64,000 bases of DNA from an uncultured Psychroserpens sp. (GTDB taxonomy: Bacteria > Bacteroidota > Bacteroidia > Flavobacteriales > Flavobacteriaceae), in the NCBI RefSeq assembly GCF_947500255.1, contig NZ_CANMRL010000003.1, positions 1-64,000 of the forward strand. The letters run 5' to 3'. The stretch's first letter is position 1; each line of letters opens with the position of its first letter. Below the pieces are notes generated by a model. That model saw only the letters and a program-made list of their open reading frames with translations. It did not search any database and was not told the DNA's origin. Positions 51,478 to 61,998 of the stretch are shown here, piece after piece. Both the position numbers and the translations under genes were made by a program.

Positions 51478-52831
51478 AACATTATTTAGCAATTTTTCTA
51501 AAGTTTCTTCAAAACAGTGGAAACAAAAAATTCAAGCCGATTTAAAAGGAGCAGATTATAACGAATCTCTAATTTGGAATACCAATGAAGGCATAGATGT
51601 CAAACCCTTTTATCACGCAGATGAATTCGATAATTTGCCTTTTATGTCAGATGCTAAAGCTAGCGAATTTAAGATTGGCCAGTCTATTTTTGTAGCACAT
51701 ACTGGAAAATCAAATACTAAAGCGGTTGATGCTATTTCAAGAGGCGCAGAAACTATTGAATTTGTAATTCCTACCGAAGATACGTCTATTTTAAACCTAT
51801 TAAAAGATATAGATTCCTCTTCTACTCCAATAACGATTACGCCTCAGTTTTTATCTTCAGAATTTATAGCGAAAATGCCTTCAGTAAAAAATAGTGATGT
51901 TCAAGTTGACATTATTGGTCATCTCGCGAGAACAGGGAATTGGTATCATAGCTTAAAAGAAGATCACAACCATTTTGAAATGGTAGTAAAACAAACAAAT
52001 ACAATTAGTATTAATGTTGACCTCTACCAAAACGCTGGCGCTAATATGACTCAGCAATTAGCTTATGCAATCGCCCATATTAATGAGTATTTTAATCATT
52101 TTGACAGCAAATTAAATACAACTCAAAAGCAATCGCTAAAAGTGATTTTTAATGTATCTGTTGGTACCAATTATTTTTTTGAAATTGCAAAATTGAGAGC
52201 ATTGCGTTCATTATATAGTACCTTAGCACAAGAGTATACTATAAATCAAGAATGTTTGATTAAAGTAACACCTACAAAGCGAAATAAGACTATTTATGAT
52301 TACAATACTAATATGCTACGCACGACAACTGAATGCATGAGTGCTGTTTTAGGTGGCGCTAATGTTATTACCAATTTACCTTATGATGCAATTTATCATA
52401 AAAACAATGAATTTGGTGATCGCATCTCACGTAATCAATTATTGGTTTTAAAACATGAGAGCTATTTTGATAAGGTCGATAATCCTGCTGATGGTGCTTA
52501 TTATATTGAAAGTTTAACAACTCAATTAAGTGATAAGGCTTTAGCGTTATTCAAAGATATTGAAGCAAATGGCGGATTCTTAAACCAGCTCAAAGAAGGT
52601 ATTATTCAAAAGAAAATTAAAGAAAGTGCCTCTAAAGAACAAAACCAATTTGATGCTGGAGATCATGTGTTATTAGGAACTAATAAACATCCGAATCCGC
52701 ATGATACAATGAAAAATGACTTAGAGTTATATCCATTTGTAAAAACCAACCCTGTGAAAACGTTGATCGAACCAATTATAGAAAAACGTCTTGCAGAAAC
52801 CATAGAACAAGAACGACTTAAAACCGAATAA
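51470..52831 (+). CDS. mutA: Methylmalonyl-CoA mutase small (beta) subunit
   Basis: A 453-residue protein of the MutA type. It begins FSNFSKVSSKQWKQKIQADLKGADYNESLIWNTNEGIDVKPFYHADE, as in the small subunit, and has FEIAKLRALRSLYSTLAQE, TTTECMSAVLGGANVITNLPYDAIYHKNNEFGDRISRNQ and DGAYYIESLTTQLSDKALALF. It lacks the DGHDRGA cobalamin loop, which is found in MutB. The chain is shorter than other MutA proteins because the inactive cobalamin-binding domain is absent, as in other flavobacterial forms. It pairs with the large subunit encoded at 54096. Confidence 0.9.
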   Translation: MSKTLFSNFSKVSSKQWKQKIQADLKGADYNESLIWNTNEGIDVKPFYHADEFDNLPFMSDAKASEFKIGQSIFVAHTGKSNTKAVDAISRGAETIEFVIPTEDTSILNLLKDIDSSSTPITITPQFLSSEFIAKMPSVKNSDVQVDIIGHLARTGNWYHSLKEDHNHFEMVVKQTNTISINVDLYQNAGANMTQQLAYAIAHINEYFNHFDSKLNTTQKQSLKVIFNVSVGTNYFFEIAKLRALRSLYSTLAQEYTINQECLIKVTPTKRNKTIYDYNTNMLRTTTECMSAVLGGANVITNLPYDAIYHKNNEFGDRISRNQLLVLKHESYFDKVDNPADGAYYIESLTTQLSDKALALFKDIEANGGFLNQLKEGIIQKKIKESASKEQNQFDAGDHVLLGTNKHPNPHDTMKNDLELYPFVKTNPVKTLIEPIIEKRLAETIEQERLKTE

Positions 52832-52842
52832 AAATCAAAAAC

Positions 52843-53490
52843 ATGAAGTTAAGATTAACACTATTGGCACTATGCTTTTGCCTGTTCAACTGTAAAGAAG
52901 AGACAACAAAAAAAGTAGACTTTGAATACAAATATCCAAGCGTTGAAAATATATTAGATTGTGACAATGTGGATACCGATTTACTAAGAGAAGCTTTTCA
53001 TTCTTTTGAAAATGATTTGGTCAACTTTTACACACCTGGTAGCCCTGTCTACTCTCGTGCCTATAGTATGTTTGTGAGTCAAGCATCTAATAATAAAGTT
53101 GATTATCATAAAATGACATCTGAACACTCTAAAAAAGTGTTAGAAGCCTTAAAACAACAAGAAAGTTTATGGCGACCAGCAGTAGATGCTTTTGGCAGCA
53201 GAGTCAATTATGAACATCCATTTTTTGCATGTGTTGGAGATAATATAAAAGATGAACCTTTACAAAAAACATTTAGTGCTTTGCTTCAAACCAATAGTAT
53301 GAGTTTACGCATGTTAGGTGAAGAGTTGAAGCGTAAAACGTTTGGAATGAAAGATGATAAATATTTGGCAACTTACATCGCTTTAGAGTTTTTCTACGGA
53401 AAAATATATGATATTGATTTTAGTAAAGCACCTGAAAAAGTAGAGGCAAATACACGTGAACACTCTTCTCATGATGGGCATAATCACTAG
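52843..53490 (+). CDS. Lipoprotein with His-rich C-terminal tail
   Basis: A 215-residue lipoprotein (signal LLALCFCLFNC|KEE). I do not recognise a family. It is mostly helical: SVENILDCDNVDTDLLREAFHSFENDL, YSRAYSMFVSQASNNKVDYHKMTSEHSKKVLEAL, LRMLGEELKRKTFG. The last residues HSSHDGHNH form a likely metal-binding tail. The gene lies 11 bp after mutA and is followed after 3 bp by another lipoprotein gene, then mutB. Why lipoproteins interrupt the mutase pair is unknown. Confidence 0.65.
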   Translation: MKLRLTLLALCFCLFNCKEETTKKVDFEYKYPSVENILDCDNVDTDLLREAFHSFENDLVNFYTPGSPVYSRAYSMFVSQASNNKVDYHKMTSEHSKKVLEALKQQESLWRPAVDAFGSRVNYEHPFFACVGDNIKDEPLQKTFSALLQTNSMSLRMLGEELKRKTFGMKDDKYLATYIALEFFYGKIYDIDFSKAPEKVEANTREHSSHDGHNH

Positions 53491-53493
53491 TTG

Positions 53494-54096
53494 ATGAAAA
53501 TTAAACTAGCTTTTGCTATATGTATTTTTACTGTTTTAGCATGTAAAGATGAAGCCAACAAAAGAGATGATGTTCCTGGTGAATATTTTGAATTAGAACA
53601 TGATAATATTGACATCTATTTGCCATCTTATTTTCAGGAATTTTCAGAAGACGCTTACGGTGAATTAATTGAAAGCTTTCCAGATTCTGAAGAAAAGAGA
53701 ATAGAAAAAAGACGATTTGATTTTTTAAAATATTCAAAAGGAAGTATCTATTATTTTAGAGATATCGCATCGTCAACATTAATTAGTGTGAAAGTTTCAG
53801 ATTTTTTGCCTTTCTCAAGAGAAGAATCAGCTATGCTAGCGTCAATGCTATCTCAATCATGTAGTGATTATGCTGAGGCTGTAGGCTTGAATTGTGAGCG
53901 ACTAAATGCTGGTTATTCAGGAAATGTAAAGACAAAAGTATTTAAATCTAGTTTTAGAATGAATGATGGACAAGGACGTAGTAGCTATAATACCATCTAT
54001 ATCATTTCATCAAATTATAAAACATTTGCAATGAATATATATTCAACTGCGAACAAAAACTATAATGCTTATATTGAAAAAATAGTTGTGAAATAA
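53494..54096 (+). CDS. Hypothetical lipoprotein between mutA and mutB
   Basis: A 200-residue lipoprotein ([20 protein letters not shown]). A TTG immediately before the ATG is not needed, so I use the ATG at 53494. No family is recognised. The mature protein has alternating beta-like segments ([78 protein letters not shown]). The stop overlaps the mutB start (TAATG), showing co-translation with the large subunit. Localisation at the envelope makes a direct part in mutase activity unlikely. Confidence 0.62.
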   Translation: MKIKLAFAICIFTVLACKDEANKRDDVPGEYFELEHDNIDIYLPSYFQEFSEDAYGELIESFPDSEEKRIEKRRFDFLKYSKGSIYYFRDIASSTLISVKVSDFLPFSREESAMLASMLSQSCSDYAEAVGLNCERLNAGYSGNVKTKVFKSSFRMNDGQGRSSYNTIYIISSNYKTFAMNIYSTANKNYNAYIEKIVVK

Positions 54097-56213
54097 TGCG
54101 TAAAAACCTTCAACATATTACAATAGATCGTAAAACGATTCATAAACCTGTTCCTAAAAACACTTTTCAAACTGCAGAGGATATCGAGGTTAAATCCTCT
54201 TATTCTAAAGACGATATTGAAAATCTTGAGCATTTAAACTTCGTTGCTGGTTTAGCACCTAACCTACGTGGACCTTACTCGACTATGTATGTGCGCAGAC
54301 CTTGGACCATTCGTCAATATGCTGGTTTTTCGACAGCTGAGGATAGTAATGCGTTCTATAGAAGAAACCTAGCCGCTGGTCAAAAAGGGCTCTCTGTAGC
54401 TTTCGATCTCGCTACACATAGAGGATATGATTCTGATCATGAACGCGTTGTTGGTGATGTTGGTAAAGCTGGTGTAGCTATAGATTCGGTTGAGGATATG
54501 AAGATTCTATTCGATCAAATTCCACTTGATAAAATGTCGGTATCTATGACCATGAATGGCGCTGTACTACCCATAATGGCTTTTTATATAGTGGCTGCTG
54601 AAGAGCAAGGCGTTTCTCCAGAGCAATTGGCTGGAACAATTCAAAATGATATTCTCAAAGAGTTTATGGTGCGTAATACTTATATCTATCCGCCTACACC
54701 TTCAATGAAGATTATTTCAGATATTTTTGAATTCACAAGTCAAAACATGCCCAAATTTAATAGCATTAGTATTTCTGGATATCATATGCAAGAGGCTGGA
54801 GCTACTTGTGATATTGAGTTGGCTTATACATTGGCTGACGGATTAGAATACATCAAGAAAGGACTTGAAGCTGGAATGGATATAGACACTTTTGCGCCTC
54901 GATTATCCTTCTTTTGGGCTATAGGAATGAATCACTTTATGGAGATTGCAAAGATGCGTGCTGCTCGAATGCTCTGGGCAAAACTAGTGAGTCAATTCAA
55001 TCCTAAAAACCAAAAATCTTTAGCTTTACGAACACATTGCCAAACCTCTGGATGGAGTTTAACAGAACAAGATCCGTTTAATAATGTGGCTCGAACTACA
55101 ATAGAGGCTGCTGCTGCTGCTTTTGGCGGTACACAGAGTTTACATACCAATGCTTTAGATGAAGCCATAGCACTACCAACCGATTTTTCGGCACGTATTG
55201 CAAGAAACACACAAATCTTTTTACAAGAGGAAACTGGAATTACTAAAACTGTCGATCCTTGGGCTGGAAGTTATTATATCGAAAAACTCACTCATGATAT
55301 TGCTCAGAAAGCCTGGTCTTTAATTGAGGAAGTTGAAGAACTTGGTGGAATGACAAAGGCTATTGAAGCTGGTATTCCTAAATTAAGAATTGAAGAAGCT
55401 GCTGCACGTAAGCAAGCTCGTATCGATTCTGGACAAGACATTATTGTTGGAGTCAATAAATTTAGATTGGAAGAAGAAGATCCAATTTCAACTTTAGAAG
55501 TGGATAATCAAACAGTTAGAAACGGACAAATTAAACGTTTAGAGCAAATCAAATCCACAAGAAATACCGAAGCAGTACACCAAGCGCTATCAAAATTAAC
55601 CGATGCAGCTCGCTCAGGCAAAGAGAATTTATTAGCTTTAGCAGTAGATGCAGCGAGAGAACGTGCTACATTAGGTGAAATTAGTGATGCACTAGAAGCA
55701 GAATTTGGACGATATAAAGCACAAATAAAATCATTTTCAGGCGTGTATAGTAAAGAAATTAAAGACGACGAAAGCTTTAAAAAAGCTAGAGAATTAGCCG
55801 ATGCTTTTGCAGAACAAGACGGCCGAAGACCAAGAATAATGATTGCCAAAATGGGGCAAGATGGTCATGATCGTGGAGCTAAAGTTGTAGCCACTGGATA
55901 TGCAGATGTTGGTTTTGATGTAGATATTGGTCCGCTGTTTCAAACACCAAAAGAAGCGGCAAAACAAGCTGTAGAAAACGATGTTCATATTTTAGGCGTA
56001 TCTTCCTTAGCAGCAGGTCATAAGACATTAGTACCTCAAGTAATACAAGAACTTAAAAATTATGGACGTGAAGACATCATGGTTATTGTTGGAGGCGTGA
56101 TTCCTAAGCAAGATTATCAATATTTATTTGATGCTGGTGCTGTTGCTGTATTTGGTCCAGGCACCAAAATTAGTGATGCTGCCATTAAGATATTAGATAT
56201 TCTAATTGATTAA
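54096..56213 (+). CDS. mutB: Methylmalonyl-CoA mutase large (alpha) subunit
   Basis: A 705-residue B12 enzyme converting succinyl-CoA and (R)-methylmalonyl-CoA. Residues 1-555 are the catalytic barrel: [113 protein letters not shown]-like [20 protein letters not shown]. The cobalamin domain has GQDGHDRGA with the B12 ligand His591, then [16 protein letters not shown] and [10 protein letters not shown]. It pairs with the small subunit at 51470-52831. Used in propionate or branched-chain metabolism. Confidence 0.95.
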   Translation: MRKNLQHITIDRKTIHKPVPKNTFQTAEDIEVKSSYSKDDIENLEHLNFVAGLAPNLRGPYSTMYVRRPWTIRQYAGFSTAEDSNAFYRRNLAAGQKGLSVAFDLATHRGYDSDHERVVGDVGKAGVAIDSVEDMKILFDQIPLDKMSVSMTMNGAVLPIMAFYIVAAEEQGVSPEQLAGTIQNDILKEFMVRNTYIYPPTPSMKIISDIFEFTSQNMPKFNSISISGYHMQEAGATCDIELAYTLADGLEYIKKGLEAGMDIDTFAPRLSFFWAIGMNHFMEIAKMRAARMLWAKLVSQFNPKNQKSLALRTHCQTSGWSLTEQDPFNNVARTTIEAAAAAFGGTQSLHTNALDEAIALPTDFSARIARNTQIFLQEETGITKTVDPWAGSYYIEKLTHDIAQKAWSLIEEVEELGGMTKAIEAGIPKLRIEEAAARKQARIDSGQDIIVGVNKFRLEEEDPISTLEVDNQTVRNGQIKRLEQIKSTRNTEAVHQALSKLTDAARSGKENLLALAVDAARERATLGEISDALEAEFGRYKAQIKSFSGVYSKEIKDDESFKKARELADAFAEQDGRRPRIMIAKMGQDGHDRGAKVVATGYADVGFDVDIGPLFQTPKEAAKQAVENDVHILGVSSLAAGHKTLVPQVIQELKNYGREDIMVIVGGVIPKQDYQYLFDAGAVAVFGPGTKISDAAIKILDILID

Positions 56214-56233
56214 ATTATCGAAATATGATATAA

Positions 56234-56593
56234 ATGAAAAACATAGATAAAACCACGCGACTTGCTAATTACATAATCGATATGCTTGTTGTTTATCTTT
56301 TGTTTTTTGTGTTTACTATATTCGAGAATAGCTACGGCGTTAATTATTTGGCATTCTATAGTATTATGTTTACCTATTATTTCATGTTTGAATTGACAAC
56401 TCATCAAACCTTAGGTAAAATGATGACCAAAACTAGAGTCATCTATAATGATGGTACCAAACCAAATGTTATTAGGATTTTAATTCGTTCGATATCAAGA
56501 GTATTGCCTTTTGATGCACTTTCCTATATGTTTGGTTATGAATTAGGAATGCATGACTTATTCTCAAGTACTAAACTCATTAAAGCTAAATGA
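56234..56593 (+). CDS. RDD family membrane protein
   Basis: A 119-residue protein with about three membrane helices (LANYIIDMLVVYLLFFVFTI, YGVNYLAFYSIMFTYYFMFEL and a C-terminal hydrophobic part). The RDD pattern is visible as TTRLANYIIDMLVVYLLF near the start and GKMMTKTRVIYNDGTKPNVIRILIRSISRVLPFDALSYMF. RDD proteins are putative transporters, some Na+/H+ antiporters, of uncertain role. It overlaps the next gene by 4 bp and starts 20 bp after mutB. Confidence 0.78.
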   Translation: MKNIDKTTRLANYIIDMLVVYLLFFVFTIFENSYGVNYLAFYSIMFTYYFMFELTTHQTLGKMMTKTRVIYNDGTKPNVIRILIRSISRVLPFDALSYMFGYELGMHDLFSSTKLIKAK

Positions 56594-57099
56594 GAACAGG
56601 TAAAATTCAAATACAAGATACTGCAAAAATGTCTAAGGCACTTAACAGAAACAACTACATCCTTTATATTGTTATTGTTGTTTTTGCCATAATAAATATA
56701 GATCTGTTTAGCTCACAACCACGATTTTTAGTTACGCAAGGCCTATTTTGGAAAGGTGCAACCATCATATTTCAAGTGCTATTTATTTTGAGTTTAGTTC
56801 AATGGGATTTAAAGAAAAAGAAAATTATCAGCATTCTCTCTAATGGCATGATTGTTAAAGGCCAACTCATATACAGTGATGTCATAAAACCTAATAAAAC
56901 ATCTTCTTTTAATCTGCATCTTTTTGAATATGAAGTTTCTGGTAAAATCTACGACATCGAATTTAAAAACAACAGCAAACAGGTAAAATCAAATTACATC
57001 ATTTATAAAATAAACCAACCTGAGAAGGCTATTGTATTTGACGATTTAAATATGAGTTTAAAACAATTAGTAGTATCTAAATTAGAATCAATAGTGTAA
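56590..57099 (+). CDS. Hypothetical two-helix membrane protein
   Basis: A 169-residue protein with membrane segments at about residues 22-38 (YILYIVIVVFAIINIDLF) and 55-70 (ATIIFQVLFILSLVQW). A beta-rich soluble domain follows (ILSNGMIVKGQLIYSDVIKPNKTSSFNLHLFEYEVSGKIYDIEFKNNSKQ). The soluble part resembles small bPH- or SH3-like domains of DUF3592-type proteins, but I am not confident. It is translationally coupled to the RDD gene by a 4-bp overlap. Function unknown. Confidence 0.6.
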   Translation: MRTGKIQIQDTAKMSKALNRNNYILYIVIVVFAIINIDLFSSQPRFLVTQGLFWKGATIIFQVLFILSLVQWDLKKKKIISILSNGMIVKGQLIYSDVIKPNKTSSFNLHLFEYEVSGKIYDIEFKNNSKQVKSNYIIYKINQPEKAIVFDDLNMSLKQLVVSKLESIV

Positions 57100-57146
57100 C
57101 TTTTTTGTGCTATGCTAGTCTAACTGACGCAATCAATCAAAAAAAC

Positions 57147-57878
57147 ATGGGTTCAGACACCAGCTCCTCTTCTAATCATACGATGATCAAACCTCATAAA
57201 GCTGTTCCCTTTACAGGCATACTTTTAGATTTGATTATCTATATTTCTGTGATGTTTTTGATACGAGAGTTAGCATTTCCCAATGTTAATTTTTTGGTAA
57301 ATGGTCTATCCTGGTCATTTACAACATTAGCAATAGCGTCATGGCGAATGCACGCAAGAGGAATATCATGGTATGATTTAGGCTTACGTAAACCTAAGAA
57401 TATCAAAAAAATGTTGTTGACGACCATCTTGATTTTAGTGTCAACCGTTGTGTCTCTATTACTATTTAATATCATAAAAGATCAAATTCCATTTTTTGCT
57501 TCACCTGAAACTGCTTCGGTTGAAGAAACTACATCAAAGTTTGGCAATCTAAAGGATAATTGGCCATTGTTTTTCACAATTATTATAGCAGTATTAATTG
57601 AATCTACACTTGAAGAGTTATTGGATCGAGGTTTTTTAATGAATTGGTTTGAAAAACTATTTTCTAAAACGACTATAGCTACCATTTTAGCAGTACTTCT
57701 ACAAGCTGTAATATTTGGGTTTAGACATAGTTATGATCTCTCCGAACGTTCCATTACTGTTGGTATCATTGGATTAATAATGGGTATTGCTTATTATGTT
57801 TCTGGACGAAATTTATGGGCATTAATTATTGCACATTGTATTCTAAATACACTTTCAATGGTTGATCGAGTTTTATAG
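57147..57878 (+). CDS. CPBP family intramembrane glutamic endopeptidase
   Basis: A 243-residue membrane protein with several helices. The CPBP/Abi motifs are in place: EELLDRGFLMNW (the EExxxRG motif), AVIFGFRHSYD (FxxxH), and LWALIIAHCILNTLS with the HxxxN. These residues make the intramembrane active site. Some family members process prenylated proteins or act in bacteriocin immunity. I chose the ATG at 57147; a TTG at 57105 would add a short, unlikely segment. It lies in a run of membrane genes with the RDD protein upstream. Confidence 0.82.
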   Translation: MGSDTSSSSNHTMIKPHKAVPFTGILLDLIIYISVMFLIRELAFPNVNFLVNGLSWSFTTLAIASWRMHARGISWYDLGLRKPKNIKKMLLTTILILVSTVVSLLLFNIIKDQIPFFASPETASVEETTSKFGNLKDNWPLFFTIIIAVLIESTLEELLDRGFLMNWFEKLFSKTTIATILAVLLQAVIFGFRHSYDLSERSITVGIIGLIMGIAYYVSGRNLWALIIAHCILNTLSMVDRVL

Positions 57879-57939
57879 AATAATAACTAAAGCAATCCAT
57901 TTCTCTCAAATATTATGAAACAAATTGCGTTGTGTCTTT

Positions 57940-58764
57940 ATGAAATTTGAACGACGTCAACTACTTCTAAATTACATTTTCATTTCTTGTTTAATTATTC
58001 TGGTTTTAAACGACCATGTCTTAAAATGGGAATTTTCTAATTGGTTCACTGGTAAACTATCAGATATTGTTGGTATGATCATTCTTCCTGTTCTAATTAC
58101 GTTTTTCAATCCGAAGCATGTTAAATTCAACTTGTTCCTATCTGCAGTTCTCTTTATGTTTTGGAAATCGTCATTATCTACGAGTGCTATTGATTTTTAT
58201 AACCAATACGCATTCATAAAAACCTCAAGAGTAGTAGATTATACAGATTATATCGCCTTATTCATGTTGCCTCTCGCCTATTATCTGATCATTAAGATTC
58301 AAAAAGAATCGGCTTTTGTCATTAATACCAAATTACATTCAGCAATCATCCTACTCCCAACACTTTTTATTTTGATCTCTGAGACGCCTCCAAGAAACTA
58401 TTATTTAACGGCTAACAATAGTAACTTTGTATGCCATAATTGCGATGTTACTTTGAGGTTATCACAACAACAAATTTTAGAAAAACTCCATAAATTCGAC
58501 ATCAAGCAGGATACAATTAACTCTCCTATTATTCCTTACAGGTATAGACAAGATAGCCTCATTTATTATAGAATAAAGGAATTTATCATTGAGAATGATA
58601 CTTTACATAATGTCCAATTGTCTATGATAAAAACTAAAAATGGAAAAACTAAAGTCCATTTTAATGGTTTTGAATATCGCCAGCCTATTTCCAATGAAAA
58701 TATGGAGCGCAGATTAAGACGTTACTTTAGAAAATCTGTAAAGCGGTATTTAAAAACCTTATGA
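57940..58764 (+). CDS. Hypothetical multi-helix membrane protein
   Basis: A 274-residue protein. About four to five hydrophobic segments fill the first 150 residues (LLLNYIFISCLIILVLNDH, KLSDIVGMIILPVLITFF, YIALFMLPLAYYLIIK, SAIILLPTLFILIS). A soluble C-terminal half has a CHNC pair (FVCHNCDVTLRLSQQQIL). FSNWFTGKLSDIVGMIILPVL is a distinctive segment seen in uncharacterised bacteroidotal proteins. The ATG at 57940 is chosen over an upstream TTG at 57925. Function unknown. Confidence 0.6.
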   Translation: MKFERRQLLLNYIFISCLIILVLNDHVLKWEFSNWFTGKLSDIVGMIILPVLITFFNPKHVKFNLFLSAVLFMFWKSSLSTSAIDFYNQYAFIKTSRVVDYTDYIALFMLPLAYYLIIKIQKESAFVINTKLHSAIILLPTLFILISETPPRNYYLTANNSNFVCHNCDVTLRLSQQQILEKLHKFDIKQDTINSPIIPYRYRQDSLIYYRIKEFIIENDTLHNVQLSMIKTKNGKTKVHFNGFEYRQPISNENMERRLRRYFRKSVKRYLKTL

Positions 58765-58948
58765 GATTATTAATTTCGCATCCTCCTGTGTTTGGCCTGC
58801 GTTAAAACCTGTTAAACTTCACAAAATCAAAACGTTCTTTATTATCTTCGGAAAATAATTAAGAATTTTAGTACAAAATTAATTAATTCAACTAAAAACT
58901 TAGTTATATTTATACATTCAAATTTTTAAATCAATTAAACTCAAACAC

Positions 58949-61798
58949 ATGAATCTAAAACCATCAAGAAAAATCATGCTTAGCATGTTTATGGTATTCT
59001 TTATGTCTATGGTTTCTTTTGCACAGGAAACCACAATGGAACAAAAAGAAATCTCCCCTTCGGATCCTATTCCAATGAATCCAGATGTAAAAACAGGCGT
59101 GCTTAGTAATGGCCTCACCTATTACATTCAAAACAATGGAAAACCTGAAGACAAAGTAGAATTACGTCTAGCTATAAAAGCTGGGTCTATATTAGAAACG
59201 GAAGATCAGAAAGGTCTAGCTCACTTTATGGAGCATATGAACTTCAACGGAACCACGAATTTTAAAAAAAATGAACTCGTTGATTATCTACAAAGTATTG
59301 GTGTAGAATTTGGAGCAGATCTAAATGCTTATACTGGTTTTGATCAAACGGTTTACATCTTACCTATTCCTAGTGATGATCCAGAAAAATTAGATAAAGG
59401 ATTTCAAATATTACAAGACTGGGCTGGTGGTGCTTTGCTTACCGCTGAAGACATAGACGAAGAGCGAGGTGTTGTGATTGAAGAATATCGTACACGATTA
59501 GGTGCCTCAACGAGAATGCAATCGAAATACTTAGACAAAATTGCATATAAATCTCAATATGCAGATCGTTTACCTATTGGTACAAAGGAGAATCTAGAAA
59601 ACTTTAAATATGAAAGCTTAAGAAACTTTCAAAAAGATTGGTATCGCCCAAATCTAATGGCAGTTATTGCTGTTGGAGATTTGGATGTAGAGACTCTTGA
59701 AAAAAAGATTAAAGATAATTTTAGTGGTCTAGAAAACCCTAAAAACCCAAAGCCTAGACAAGAGTTTGGTTCTGAAAACCATGAAGGCACATTTGTCGCT
59801 ATCGAATGGGACGAAGAAGCAACTGGAAGCCAGGTGCAAATCTATTACAAAGACAAAGGCGAAGTTAAAAAAACCAGAACTGTAAAGGATTACAGAGATA
59901 ATATGGTTGAAGGTTTATTCACTCAAATGATTAATAACCGACTTAGAGAATACAGTAACAAGCCAAATCCACCATTTATTTTCGGATTTTCATTTCATGG
60001 TGGTATCATAGGAAATAAAGAAGCCTATCAATCTATCGCGCAGACTAACGAAACTGGTCAATTAGAAGCTTTAAAAACACTTTTAGAAGAAAATGAACGT
60101 GTGAAGCGTTTTGGATTTAATGCATCAGAATTAGAGCGTGCTAAAAAGGATTACTTTGCTAGAACAGAGCGTTCTTATAAAGATAGAGATAAACAAGAAT
60201 CTGGACGAATTGTAGGTCGTTATATTCAAAATTTCTTACAGGAAAGCCCAATGCCTGGTGCAGAATGGACATACAACTATGTAAAGTCACAATTACCTAC
60301 AATAAAGCTTGAAGAAGTAAACGGATTGATTAAAGATTTCTTACATGACGATAATCGCTTAGTAGTACTTACTGGTCCGAAAAAAGACGGATTAACAAAA
60401 GTAACCGAAAAAGAAGTTATTGATTTATTAGATAGCGTTAAAAATGCAGAGCTGAAAGGATATGAAGACGAAGAAGTGCGTTCAGAATTAATGGCTAACA
60501 AACCTGCTAAAGGAAGCATTAGTAATGTTACTGTTAATAACAAAGGGAAATTAAACGAAACAACAACCATGACCTTGAGTAATGGTGCAAAAGTAACGTA
60601 CAAGAAAACGGATTTTAAAAATGATGAAATCTTATTTGAGGCCTTTAGCTATGGTGGCACATCCTTATATTCGAATGATGTTTTAAAGCAAACAGCGAGT
60701 GCAAATGGAGGATTAACTGAAGCTGGTATTGACGGACTTTCAAAAAATGACATGACAAAAGTGATGTCTGGTAAAATTGCAAACGTTAGACCTTACATTG
60801 GAGGTTTAGACGAAGGTATGAGAGGTTCTACAACACCAAAAGATTTGGAAACCATGTTCCAGATGGTACATTTATATTTTACAAAACTAGATAAAGATCC
60901 TGAAGCATTTGCATCATTCATTAGTAAACAAAAAGCATTTTTAGGTAACATTTTATCTAATCCTAATGTTTCATTTTCAATCGCTTTAGGTGAGTTCTTG
61001 AATGAAGGAAATCCGAGATATACAGGTTTTCCAACTCCTGAAAGACTAGACAAAGCCAATTATGATCTTGCTTATGAAAAATATAAGGAACGTTTTGCAA
61101 ATGCTGGTGATTTCAATTTTTATTTCGTTGGAAATATTGATGAAAGTAAAATTGCAGAATTAGCCGAAACCTATATCGCATCTTTACCTGGAACTTCAGA
61201 GAGAGAAACGTATAACGTGTCTTCTTTTAGACCAAAATCTGGAGCTCAAGAATTCACATACAGAAAAGGTACAGAGCCAAAGAGTCAAGTTAATCTTGTC
61301 TTTAGAGGTGAAACCAAATATGATGTTAATGAAGCAAGAGCAATGAATGCTTTAGGCGAAATCTTGAGTATTAAGCTTATTGAAAAATTAAGAGAAGAAG
61401 AAGGTGGTGTTTATGGCGCTGGTGCCAGAGGAGCAATACGTAAAATTCCTTATGGAAATTTCAACTTTAGTATCTCCTTTCCTTGTGCTCCTGAAAATGC
61501 CGAAAAACTCGCGGCAGCTTCTATAGCTGAACTTCAGAAAATTATTGATAATGGTCCTGAAGCAACAGATCTCGATAAGGTGAAAAAGGCTTTGTTGTTA
61601 ACGAGAAAAGAACAACTAGAGCAAAATCGTTTCTGGTTATCTGCTATTAAAAATGCAGATTACAACAAATCAGATTTAGATAATGTTGTGAATTATGATG
61701 CTAATGTAAATGCCTTAACAACAGAAGATATTCATAATGTTGCTAAGAAATACTTACAAGATGGTTATTTGAAAGCGATTTTATTACCAGAAGAATAA
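58949..61798 (+). CDS. M16 family zinc metallopeptidase (PqqL-like)
   Basis: A 949-residue exported peptidase (signal MLSMFMVFFMSMVSFA|Q). The N-terminal active half has the inverted zinc motif HFMEH at residues 92-96 (His92, Glu95, His96) in LAHFMEHMNFNGTTNF, and a distal Glu in ERGVVIEEYRTRLG. Two further inactive M16 halves fill the rest, with GGVYGAGARGAIRKIPYGNFNFSISFPCAPENAEKL near the end. The two-half architecture fits a clamshell peptidase that digests small unfolded peptides in the periplasm. It is followed by a strong terminator. Confidence 0.88.
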   Translation: MNLKPSRKIMLSMFMVFFMSMVSFAQETTMEQKEISPSDPIPMNPDVKTGVLSNGLTYYIQNNGKPEDKVELRLAIKAGSILETEDQKGLAHFMEHMNFNGTTNFKKNELVDYLQSIGVEFGADLNAYTGFDQTVYILPIPSDDPEKLDKGFQILQDWAGGALLTAEDIDEERGVVIEEYRTRLGASTRMQSKYLDKIAYKSQYADRLPIGTKENLENFKYESLRNFQKDWYRPNLMAVIAVGDLDVETLEKKIKDNFSGLENPKNPKPRQEFGSENHEGTFVAIEWDEEATGSQVQIYYKDKGEVKKTRTVKDYRDNMVEGLFTQMINNRLREYSNKPNPPFIFGFSFHGGIIGNKEAYQSIAQTNETGQLEALKTLLEENERVKRFGFNASELERAKKDYFARTERSYKDRDKQESGRIVGRYIQNFLQESPMPGAEWTYNYVKSQLPTIKLEEVNGLIKDFLHDDNRLVVLTGPKKDGLTKVTEKEVIDLLDSVKNAELKGYEDEEVRSELMANKPAKGSISNVTVNNKGKLNETTTMTLSNGAKVTYKKTDFKNDEILFEAFSYGGTSLYSNDVLKQTASANGGLTEAGIDGLSKNDMTKVMSGKIANVRPYIGGLDEGMRGSTTPKDLETMFQMVHLYFTKLDKDPEAFASFISKQKAFLGNILSNPNVSFSIALGEFLNEGNPRYTGFPTPERLDKANYDLAYEKYKERFANAGDFNFYFVGNIDESKIAELAETYIASLPGTSERETYNVSSFRPKSGAQEFTYRKGTEPKSQVNLVFRGETKYDVNEARAMNALGEILSIKLIEKLREEEGGVYGAGARGAIRKIPYGNFNFSISFPCAPENAEKLAAASIAELQKIIDNGPEATDLDKVKKALLLTRKEQLEQNRFWLSAIKNADYNKSDLDNVVNYDANVNALTTEDIHNVAKKYLQDGYLKAILLPEE

Positions 61799-61820
61799 TA
61801 TCGCCTTACTCTATAAATCA

Positions 61821-61844
61821 AAAGCAGCCTGAATAGGCTGCTTT
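61821..61844 (+). terminator. Rho-independent terminator after the M16 gene
   Basis: AAAGCAGCCT (61821-61830) and AGGCTGCTTT (61835-61844) form a perfect 10-bp stem with a 4-nt loop (GAAT), followed by a T-run. It ends 46 bp after the M16 stop codon. Confidence 0.88.
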
Positions 61845-61998
61845 TTTTATAACCAATCAGCTTCATTTCTAAACAAATAGACACCTCTGCATATATTGCA
61901 GTACTGTTAACAACTTCCATTTCCAAAACTCGTAAATAATCGTATTTTTACAGTTGAAGAAAGTATAAAAACTTCAGTAAATAAAACCAAATCATTTA

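Noticed and set aside
61851-61998. parS site before parA
   Set aside because: I found no copy of the usual TGTTTCACGTGAAACA-type palindrome here or near parB by eye.
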